Assembly: GCA_037893225.1 (NCBI GenBank)
Contig: JAZGUH010000565.1
Span: 1 to 64,000, forward strand
Direction of reading: 5' to 3'
From: Hippasteria phrygiana
Taxonomy: Eukaryota; Echinodermata; Asteroidea; Valvatida; Goniasteridae
DNA: 64,000 nucleotides
Below the pieces are notes generated by a model that saw only the letters and a list, made by a program, of their open reading frames with translations, was not told the DNA's origin and did no database searches. Below are positions 56,901-64,000 of the stretch, one piece after another. How positions within the stretch are numbered: the stretch's first letter is position 1; every line of letters starts with the position of its first letter. Position numbers and translations under genes: made by a program.

Positions 56901-58969
56901 GTAACAAGGATGTGGTTTAGCATTGCTTATCACAACTTTGCTCAGCAGCCCAATGGGGGGGGGGGGGGGGGGGGTTGCAATCCCCACAACCCCCCTCTAG
57001 ATCCGCCACTGTGTTTTATTTTACAATACAACAGTTGTACTACAAAATGACTCGGACTTCTCTCAGCAATCAACATGATCTTTATAACCAGTGGGCGATA
57101 TCGTAGCGTTATACCTTGATCCTGCGCAATAACACCCAGGTGCGAATGGCAGCTGTTTCCTACCTCCATGGTCGAACGATGGTTCTACTGGTCCCACTTC
57201 ACTTGTCACAGTTTAGTACGAGCAGTGTTTTGGGGTAGCCAGAATTGCGAGAAAAATTTAAAATTCCCATGTTGGTTACCAGTTTCCCTATTGACATTTG
57301 CACAAAAATCAAGCCGTGCTCTATTCTGGCTACCAGGCCTATCATACTATTCTCTACGATTTGTAGGTCTGGTGTAGCGTGAATTTCAGTCACTATGAAA
57401 TACGGACTTATTGGTAGTATTGCACATTCCTAAGTGAAGATAATTAGGAGAGTGGCCAGTCGCATGAGAGGGTTTAACCAATAATAAGGAAAAGGAGTCC
57501 GGTTTTCATAGGAGTCCGATTTTCATATGACACCAGTATAGCCGCCAAGGTCACGTGACCAAAAAAGGAGGAATTCCTATTATTTTTCTGAAAATGTCTG
57601 AAGTTTTCCGAACTCGTCTCGACAACATTTGGATGTTATCGTTGATGTTCGCTATGACATTTAACAACCAAATGTCTGTCAGGCCATTTGTTGATCCTGA
57701 CATTTTTAAATTCTTAATTGAATCGAAGCTCATAAATCAATGCCATGTTTTTGCCGTATTTTGCTGACTACATTTTGCAAGGGTATTTCTTGACTGTTGC
57801 CACGCACGTCACTCCGCCTGACATGGTTACGTCATGATCTATTTTTGACCGCGGTGACAACCTAACCTAAGATTTTATCAACGAGTCGTCGGGGAATTGT
57901 CAGGTCAGGGAACCAGACTAGCCGGGTTTGTCTTTAGGTTTATCACAGGGGTTTTTCGAAACCTTTGCTTCGTCTTCGGATTCGACTTCATCTCCAACTT
58001 CTGAATATCTAAAAAAGCAAATCAAATGTAAATATTCTAATTTTTGCTTTTATAATCAACCGAATGAATGTTCCTGAAGCAGAACATGCACCAAAATTTA
58101 GCTACAGCTCCTGAAGTTGGGGTATGGGCTCCGTGCGCCAACAAAAGAGGGCGCTGTCCACATAGCAACCGCACTTCCGTGGGGAGTACGTCGCTGGTAT
58201 TACGCACTGCGCTCCTCGTTCATTTGATACTCGTATACCAGTGGGATTGCTTTGTCTGTTTACCGACTCTCGATAATTGAGTTTTCAATAAGAATATCAC
58301 AGCGGGAACCAGACACTTAAATTGAAGTCAGGTAAGATGGCGTCGATACTGACCCCCCAACTCGCCTTTTCTTTCCGCTGAGGGGGTAGTTGTGCACGGA
58401 GCTCATAGGCCCTAATATCTCCTAAATCATAAGACAATCAAAGGTTTCGAAAACCCTATAAGGGCCTGTTTTCTTCATACCGATCCGGTGTCATATGAAA
58501 ATCAGACTCCTATGAAAATCGGACTTATTTTCCCCATTATTGGTTAAAACCTTTCACGTGACTGGCCACTCTCCTAATTATCTTCACTTCGGCATGTGCA
58601 ATACTACAAATGAGCCCATATTTCACAGAGTCAGAAATTCACGCTACGCGTCTTGTGTAAAACGAACAAGCCCCATGCGCAATGCCGTCGTATTTTCCAT
58701 TCCGATTTGGCTTTATTAGGGATGTTTTTTCTTCCATTTTTCTCGTACAGGATACTGTAGGCTTCAGTGAGGACGATCGTACACTTTGGTGCCAGGGGTC
58801 AGACGATGGATTTAGGGGTATCCAGTATCGTCCCTTCGTTAACAGCGGGAGCTGCAGCAGCGGCAGTTGCCTCGCAGTGGCGGATAACGGAAACACAGGG
58901 TACGCGGTGCGGTTGTCAAGCCGCTGTGGACGCCACACGTACTTTACGCATTGTTGTCACTCGTGCTAA
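53642..58969 (+). CDS. Secreted furin-processed beta-trefoil-like ligand, paralogue B (3 coding exons, 230 aa)
   Basis: Coding exons 53642-53981, 56456-56589 and 58751-58969 (TAA), joined by phase 1 and phase 0 introns with donors gtgagt and gtaaga and acceptors ttgcag and gtacag. The ATG at 53642 has context caccATGG; an in-frame ATG 30 nt upstream is weaker. The protein starts with a signal peptide (AFLLLAELGWALP), carries DILPSS at 61-66, RHRR at 79-82 (furin type) and NST and NTT sequons. Exon 2 encodes VRIKFGGNRYLAS; exon 3 is cysteine-rich (WC, SC, SC, RC, CC, SC) with CLAV and VRL. Strand motifs and intron position relative to RYLA recall FGF-type beta-trefoils, but the cysteine pattern differs. 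Likely secreted, cleaved and disulphide-bonded. Intron 1 holds poly-G tracts and a GACTC array; intron 2 holds a hAT-like element. No poly(A) signal was found close downstream. Confidence 0.8.
53982..56455 (+). other. Intron 1 of paralogue B
   Basis: 2.47 kb, phase 1. Contains C and G homopolymers (54991-55012, 55047, 55372-55387) and a GACTC array (55880-55995). No other gene seen. Confidence 0.7.
55880..55995. repeat. GACTC pentamer microsatellite, copy 2
   Basis: (GACTC)n with CGAGCC variants, same word as 46900-47090. Confidence 0.8.
56456..56589 (+). CDS. Paralogue B exon 2: trefoil strand exon
   Basis: 134 nt, entered in phase 1 after ttgcag and left in phase 0 before gtaaga. Encodes residues 114-158 with the core NIVRIKFGGNRYLAS. 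Two codons longer than its counterpart in paralogue A. Confidence 0.8.
56810..57011. mobile_element. hAT-like MITE CAGGGGCGGATCTA
   Basis: Ends CAGGGGCGGATCTA and TAGATCCGCCACTG; G20 tract inside. TGTTT is found on both sides, shorter than the 8 bp expected for hAT. Confidence 0.6.
57368..57533 (-). repeat. Repeat family R3, copy 2
   Basis: Reverse complement of 43043-43200 (GGTTTTCATAGGAGTCCG, TCATATGACACC). Confidence 0.7.
58487..58645 (+). repeat. Repeat family R3, copy 3
   Basis: GTGTCATATGAAAATCAGAC through CACTTCGGCATGTGCAATAC, ends about 105 bp before exon 3 of paralogue B. Confidence 0.7.
58751..58969 (+). CDS. Paralogue B exon 3: cysteine-rich C-terminal exon with stop
   Basis: 219 nt, 72 residues plus TAA, after acceptor tctcgtacag in phase 0. 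Contains TLWC, a run of SGSC units, CLAV, AVRLSS and the terminal CCHSC. Eight cysteines in 72 residues predict disulphides. A second open frame overlaps it (58767-59018) but does not match the paralogue. Confidence 0.8.
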   Translation, partial: DTVGFSEDDRTLWCQGSDDGFRGIQYRPFVNSGSCSSGSCLAVADNGNTGYAVRLSSRCGRHTYFTHCCHSC

Positions 58970-59148
58970 GGTTCTTAGCTTAAAGTTGCATGGTTTACCG
59001 TACCAGACACCAAAATGAATGGGTTTGTAAGTTTAAAAGTATGATATAGCTTTGCTAAATGATCCAAAATACGAACAATTGTGGTTTGTTTGACAAAATG
59101 GAAATGATTACTTTCAATCTGAAAGCTTTACTGTTCATAGAGATGATA

Positions 59149-59422
59149 CACTCTAAAAACGGATTGATTGGAAACAACCAATATATTGGTAGGATTGGTA
59201 GATGTGTCCAACCAATCCAATAGAGTACCGAAGTCTGACGTCAGTTGCCGCGGCAACTGGTTCCAAACACATGCAGTTTAGAATGTATTCTGGTTCCAAA
59301 CATTGCATTGATTGACGTCATCACTTCGGTACTCTATTGGTTGGACACATAGGGCCTATCAACCAATAATTGGTTGTTTTAACCAATGTATTGGATATTT
59401 CAACCAATCCGTTTTTAGAGTG
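59149..59422. mobile_element. CACTCTAAAAACGGATTG MITE with TA duplication
   Basis: Ends CACTCTAAAAACGGATTG and CAATCCGTTTTTAGAGTG, TA at 59147-59148 and 59423-59424; interior full of AACCAAT/ATTGGTT words. Interrupted by another MITE. Confidence 0.8.
59223..59334. mobile_element. GAGTACCGAAGT MITE, copy 2, nested
   Basis: 112 bp; GAGTACCGAAGTCTGACGTC and the inverse end, flanked by TA. Sits inside the 59149-59422 element. Confidence 0.8.
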
Positions 59423-59424
59423 TA

Positions 59425-60205
59425 CTGGTCTAGGCCTACGGCCATCCTCCTGAGAAATACTTCTGTCTGAAATGCTGTCATGTTCGAGAACATTGGATAC
59501 ACAAATCTCTAAAAAAGACGCCATGACTTATTTCGATGGTAAATACAATCACATATTGATGATGTGTGCACCAAATTACTCTTGGAACAAAACGGGGTTT
59601 TTAAAAGATTTTTTTGCTTTCACAGTTTTGCGTATATGTTGAATAACACAAAATGTATAGGCCCTACACTGCCTATAACTGTGTCGTCTGCTCTACCAAT
59701 GTTATATCATAACTTTAAATTCTGAACTTGGTAACTTGATGCTTGCATCGTAAAGTTTGGTTCGACTCTCCATGAGTCCTGATATCCCTGCAGTTACGGA
59801 TGACCGAGTACAGATAATTACAACCCAACGGCCAAACTCATCTTTATTGGAAGTGGCATGGGCCCAATTTCATAGGCTTGCTTTGAGGTCGGTGTCGCGT
59901 GAATTTCAGACTCCCTGAAAGTCCGACTTATTGGTTATACTGCGCATAATCAGTAGGCCGCCGTTTACCAAAAACAATGAGGAACATCGGGTAAGGGTTG
60001 AGGGTGAGGATTAGGGTGAGAAATAGGGTTAGGGTTGGGGTTCAGTTTTAGGTTAGGGTTAGGACTGGGATGAGGTGAAAGGTTATGTCATTACCAAATA
60101 TCATCGTGTTCTTTATAAAAGCACAATTGTGTTGCAGTGCACCATGGGTAAAGAGTCGGATATTCACGGAGTCGGTTATTGACATGACGGCTTTTAGCCA
60201 CTGTT
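59425..60205. other. No gene; telomere-like words
   Basis: 59980-60070 has GGGTTAGGGTTGGGG-type degenerate TTAGGG repeats. 59883-59945 resembles R3 in reverse. Nothing coding seen. Confidence 0.5.
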
Positions 60206-61196
60206 TCAAAAATGCTCGGTAGATTTTTCCTGTGAACCAGTTTCAGGAGAAGTCAAAGATCTGTGCACGCTATGATTGTGATTTAGTGTTGGATGGAACG
60301 AATCCCGTACGCGTTGTGCGATAGTTGTCCAGATATAGCTTTCATGTTTCGACAAAATGACATTGTAAGGCCGAACATGGCCGACTAGTTGTTCTTGCCG
60401 CTGTTTTTTCAAAATGTCCCATATTGCCCCAATCGTGTTTATCTCTGGGGCTAATTGGGACAAACATATTGATTTCAATATATTACCCAATCATTTATAT
60501 GGGGTAAAATGGGACAGTTTTGAATCTTGAATATAACTAGCTAATTTCTGTTTGAAACTAGTAGTTGTGATTTAAAAACAAAATTGATCAACCTGTGTTA
60601 GTTAAAAAGAGAGAGAGAGAAAGAAACAAAACACATCAAACACTTTAATAATAGCTGCTGTTTATCGGTGTAATTTGTGGCCCGTTTTGCCCCCATTGTA
60701 TACAATTTTCATGCTTTAAGATTTAACAATAAACCAGTGTTTTCATAGTAAACATTTAATGGTTCAGTTTAGAATTTGAAAAAAAATATTGACTTTTTTG
60801 TATAGTAGTGACTGAAATGTTTTTCAAAATAATGTTGGATTATATCGAACAAAAAAATGCTTTTTAAAAAGTTGCTAAATGAAGTTTGTCTATTTTGTGA
60901 TGTTTATCTGATTGCTTTTTGAAAGTCCCAAATCTTGAACCGTTACATGTAGGCCTACACTGTTAATATTTGTGCACATTATACTGCATCCTGTAACTGC
61001 ATTTTGCGGGGTAAAATGGGACATTTGCAAAAATTAGAAAATGCGCTAAAATTAAACTATTTCTAACCGAAGCAAACTTTGAAAAACACACGATGGTAAA
61101 AATATATGCATCTTTTCATTTAAGACTACCCCCTGTATACTCTAAAGTGTAATATTACAGTTATAGCACAAAAACAATAGCGTGTCCCATCTTGCC
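60206..61196 (-). pseudogene. Tc1/mariner-like transposase remnant and probable TIR
   Basis: Minus frame 60490-60206 has LAPEINTIGAIWDILKKQ, resembling the PDLNPIE..WD.L region with the last catalytic acid of Tc1-type transposases, then IAQRVRDSF. About 700 bp upstream, minus-strand CTGGGGCAAGATGGGACACG next to TA at 61197 could be the terminal repeat. The rest is too decayed to read. Confidence 0.5.
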
Positions 61197-61257
61197 CCAG
61201 TATACCCTACTTGCACCAATAGAATTAGCGTTTGTAGCAATGGGCCATTTATATACA

Positions 61258-61657
61258 TCGTCACCGTTTTCACAACTGACACTCACGCGCACACACACCT
61301 GGGTGTAAGTTCGTGAAACCATAATACTGAGTAAATTTCGGTTTTTACGAACTGACACCCAGGTGCGCGCGCACATCAGGCACTGACTCGCTAGAGAAGA
61401 ATTTTCGTTTTCACGAATGACACGCAAGCATGTAGCGGAAATACCGTTGCAAGAAAAACGCTTTACAAGCTTTGACACGAATCTACTCCATCTGTATACT
61501 TGTGGGGTTACAGAAACATCATGAACTGAAACCTCTAAACTCGTTAAATTAAGAATGTTTTAGTTCGTGAAAACGAAAATTACTCGGTTCTGTAAAATAC
61601 GCGCGCGTGCGGGCACTCGCGCGCTAGAGACAGTGTCAGTTAGTGGTGTCGATGACG
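61258..61657. mobile_element. CACGAACTGACAC TIR element, copy 2
   Basis: Matches 30710-31097 throughout (AATACTGAGTAAATTTCGG, GACACGAATCTACTCCATCT, GCGCGCGTGCGGGCACT). Confidence 0.65.
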
Positions 61658-62165
61658 ACATGAGAGCTGGTCTTTCATTGGTCCTTAGATTAGAAGCAAA
61701 ATGATCTGTTTTTGTTCAGTTTTGGGGAACAATCTGAATGTAATTGAGTGCAGTGTCGGCAACAGTAATTGTAAATGACCGCGTATAAGTTGCTAAATTG
61801 TACAAAACCCTTGGGTTCAGTCCAATTGTGTACCGACCAGTGCCCACTTTCGAAATTTCACGGAGCTGCCAAGCACAAAAAAGACTTCCTTGCAAATTTT
61901 ACCGCCAAGCATGAATCAGCTGGTAACCCGTCACAAGCAATACACAACACGTGCAGTTTTGGCTGGTAAACCAGTTTTGGCTGGTAGTTCCATGATATTA
62001 AATCGGTCAAGTAAACATTAAAACTGGAAGTTTTTCTTCCAATGTGCATGGAAAACATAGTTTGTAATAGGTGTACTCATTTCTGTTCGTGTCGTCCTGT
62101 TTTCATTAGCGCCCTCTATTGACATGTCAAAGGGTCGAGTGACTTAAATTTGTGTCGCGATCTTA
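61658..62165. other. No gene seen
   Basis: Short frames only; CCAGTTTTGGCTGGTA is duplicated near 61955-61988. Confidence 0.35.
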
Positions 62166-62743
62166 CAGGGTGGCAAAAAAAAAACAACAACCGGAACGGC
62201 ATACTTTCACTATACCTTTAGAGTCAAACCACCTGTACCGATGGATGGAGAATCTTTTTAGAAGAAAAATGATACTAAGACCTCCCGATTCGGTCTAGTA
62301 GTTTTGCTCCAGAATATTTTGTGAAGCAAAGTCGGGTCACTTGGCCATTTGTTCCATGCAGAAAAGAGCATGATGATAGCATTACTTGTGTTTAAAACAG
62401 AATTTATGAAATAATGAAATACAGGTATAACATTACTATCCAACTTCATCATTAAACTTAACAGAAACTTAACATCGTACATGTATGGCACATTGTTATT
62501 ATGATAGCATTTAATCCCCATGTCCAATAAATAGTCAAATTCGTGGGCTCGGTTTTACCTCGGGACCAAATGACCCCCCGACTTTGTTTCACAAAATAGG
62601 TTCTAGAACAAAAACTACTGGACCGAATCGGGAGATCTTGGTATCATTTTTCTTTTAAAAAAATTACCCATGCATTGGTATACCTATATGTTTGAGTCTC
62701 GGGGTAGCGGGAGTATTCCGCTCCGTTTTGGGGGGCCACCCTG
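62166..62743. mobile_element. CAGGGTGGC TIR element with TA duplication
   Basis: Ends CAGGGTGGC and GCCACCCTG flanked by TA; arms extend about 150-180 bp (CCCGATTCGGTC.AGTAGTTT and inverse). 578 bp, no transposase; Tc1/mariner-type target. Confidence 0.7.
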
Positions 62744-62860
62744 TATAATGCTGGTCACCGTTTGTTTGAGCTTGGGAGATTAAAAACAAAATCTATTTTG
62801 CTTTTATATCAGACAGCTTTTTACTGATAACAAGTAGCCACGTTAAGCTCCCTGTCTTAA

Positions 62861-63299
62861 AGGTAGTATATACATCATTTGCTTTTGCTGTAATTTTCGG
62901 ATATAGATGGATTTGGGGGTTAGTATTTTATAGCGTGCTAGCAAATACTGTAACACTGACCTGTTTAAAGTTTTGTGTGCATAGATGCTGGGAAAACGGA
63001 GAGAAAAACAATTCTGTTCTAGTAGTCTGGTTCCCTGACCATACTTTAGACAAAACAGATCAATTTATAGAGTCATGGAATTATCAGGTCGGTGAAACTA
63101 GACTATTTCCAACGATTGTCGGTCGACAATCGTTGGAAAACGATAGAAATTTCCACTTTTCTTGAAAACGGCAGCACACCAGGTGCCATGATTTCACAGG
63201 ATGCTTGAGACTGATATTTACTTACAGTCTAACACGGTATTTCGTAATAATTCAGTAGTTTTGTTTTTTATGTTTGCAAATGTTGTATATACTACATTT
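62861..63299. mobile_element. TTAA-type MITE, family C, copy 2
   Basis: TTAA at 62857-62860; left AGGTAGTATATACATCATTT, right AAATGTTGTATATACTAC followed by a mutated TTTATAA. Centre holds the palindrome CCAACGATTGTCGGTCG with its mirror. Same interior as 24516-24986. Confidence 0.7.
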
Positions 63300-63441
63300 A
63301 TAAGTCAAACATGAAAATTTACAGTCGAAAATTAGCGTGTATATAGAATGCAAAACTGTTTTGATCAATTAAACACTTGTCTAAACACTTTCTTGGTGTC
63401 AGTTTATAAACATTTTTCAATTTAAAGTGAATAAAGAAAAA

Positions 63442-63514
63442 TGGCAGGAGCGGGATTTGATTCTGCGACCTCCGGAACACCGGACCGGCGTTCTACAACT
63501 GAGCTATCTTGCCC
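63442..63514 (-). repeat. tRNA-like sequence (SINE head or decayed tRNA)
   Basis: Minus strand reads GGGCAAGATAGCTCAGTTGT (D arm with A box), GCCGGTCCGGTGTTCCGG (anticodon arm) and GAATCAAATCCCGCTCCTGC (T arm with mutated B box). Length fits a tRNA, with mismatches in the acceptor and D stems and no U33, so a functional tRNA is unlikely. Confidence 0.55.
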
Positions 63515-63553
63515 TATTTTGGCGGTCTCCCAAATTGTCGGCGTCTATGTTTA

Positions 63554-63860
63554 AATATAGGTTTTCCCGGACGATTTCGGAAAATGTGCACATTAATTTG
63601 TAAAAGATGCATTCGTTTTCTTGCGAAATAGAATGAACGTTCACAATCCCGTTTTCTATTTAACAATTGATAATTCTATTTCCATCAAGGTGCGTTCATT
63701 CGTAAAAAAAACCAGCGTACGATTTCCCGAATGTGCACTGAATTTAGTATAGGGCCTATTGATAATTCATTTTAGCGCGAATTCGAATGCACATCCGGAA
63801 TCCTGTTTTCCTTTTAATTTATCATCAATCTATTTAGCTAAATGTGCGTAGTACGTAATA
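63554..63860 (+). mobile_element. TATAGGTTTTCCCGG element, left part
   Basis: Starts TATAGGTTTTCCCGGACGAT and matches 15243-15545. Diverges after 63850; the right end is not in the window. Confidence 0.65.
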
Positions 63861-64000
63861 AAATAATATATATTAGGAAGACCAATGTAGTAAATGTTTT
63901 TTCATTCACGAATACAGTGTTCTTCCATAATTCGTAAGTGGGGGGAAATTCATTTAATTGAAATTTTCAGTCAGAGATCGAACATACAGAAATTGTTAGA

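Larger units (their letters stand above)
56590..58750 (+). other. Intron 2 of paralogue B
   Basis: 2.16 kb, phase 0. Holds a hAT-like element (56810-57011) and two R3 copies. No other gene supported. Confidence 0.7.

Noticed and set aside
58767..59018. Alternative frame over exon 3 of paralogue B
   Set aside because: The phase from exon 2 and the similarity to paralogue A select the other frame.
59980..60070. Telomere
   Set aside because: Only a short, degenerate run of TTAGGG-like words inside the window.
63442..63514. Functional tRNA gene
   Set aside because: B box mutated, stem mismatches and no U33; better read as SINE-derived or decayed.

Overview
This window is animal genomic DNA, AT-rich, with spliced genes, GT-AG introns, TATA promoters and a dense population of transposon fossils. 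The element mix (Ty3/gypsy, DIRS with tyrosine recombinase, TTAA-target elements with a THAP domain, tRNA-headed SINEs) and the frequent TAGGCCTA-like and TACATGTA words suggest a marine invertebrate, probably a deuterostome such as an echinoderm or hemichordate. That assignment is inference. No prokaryotic-style operon, rRNA or CRISPR array is visible.

The main result is two paralogous three-exon genes arranged head to head about 20.6 kb apart. The minus-strand gene has exons 33024-32667, 28377-28250 and 25247-25029. The plus-strand gene has exons 53642-53981, 56456-56589 and 58751-58969. Both have a TATA box 120-150 bp before the ATG, a signal peptide, the shared propeptide motif DILPSS, a furin-type site at almost the same residue (RVKR 80-83 and RHRR 79-82), intron phases 1 then 0, a second exon with the motif VRI(K/R)FG..RYLA, and a last exon of exactly 219 nt sharing TLWC and (Y/C)LAV...VRL. 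They look like secreted, proteolytically matured beta-trefoil ligands of the FGF/IL-1 type, but the family call is tentative.

Region by region: 1-9300 is a clustered repeat family interrupted by a gypsy retrotransposon (644-7339) with identical 144-bp LTRs and a CACAC target duplication; its leader holds a foldback transposon (1225-2353, 7-bp duplication). 9700-16300 holds fragments of a TATAGGTTTTCCCGG element, a GT-rich tandem array and a 2.1-kb inverted-repeat element. 17226-20240 is a near-identical tandem triplication of a foldback element, followed by a palindromic CCGAAGG array (20247-20910). 22058-24986 has a pogo-like element, a second TATAGG element and a TTAA element. 25029-33180 is the minus-strand ligand gene with repeats in its introns.

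33200-47100 is gene-poor: foldback elements (34038-34336, 35221-36440), minisatellites, an element split by an insertion that carries a 413-bp tandem duplication, a 21-bp heptad-coding minisatellite, and SINEs. 47410-51695 is a dead DIRS element with two later insertions: a TTAA element carrying a broken THAP exon, and a 400-bp TIR element sitting where the reverse transcriptase active site should be. 53523-58969 is the plus-strand ligand gene. The rest is more MITEs, a Tc1-like transposase remnant and a tRNA-like SINE head.
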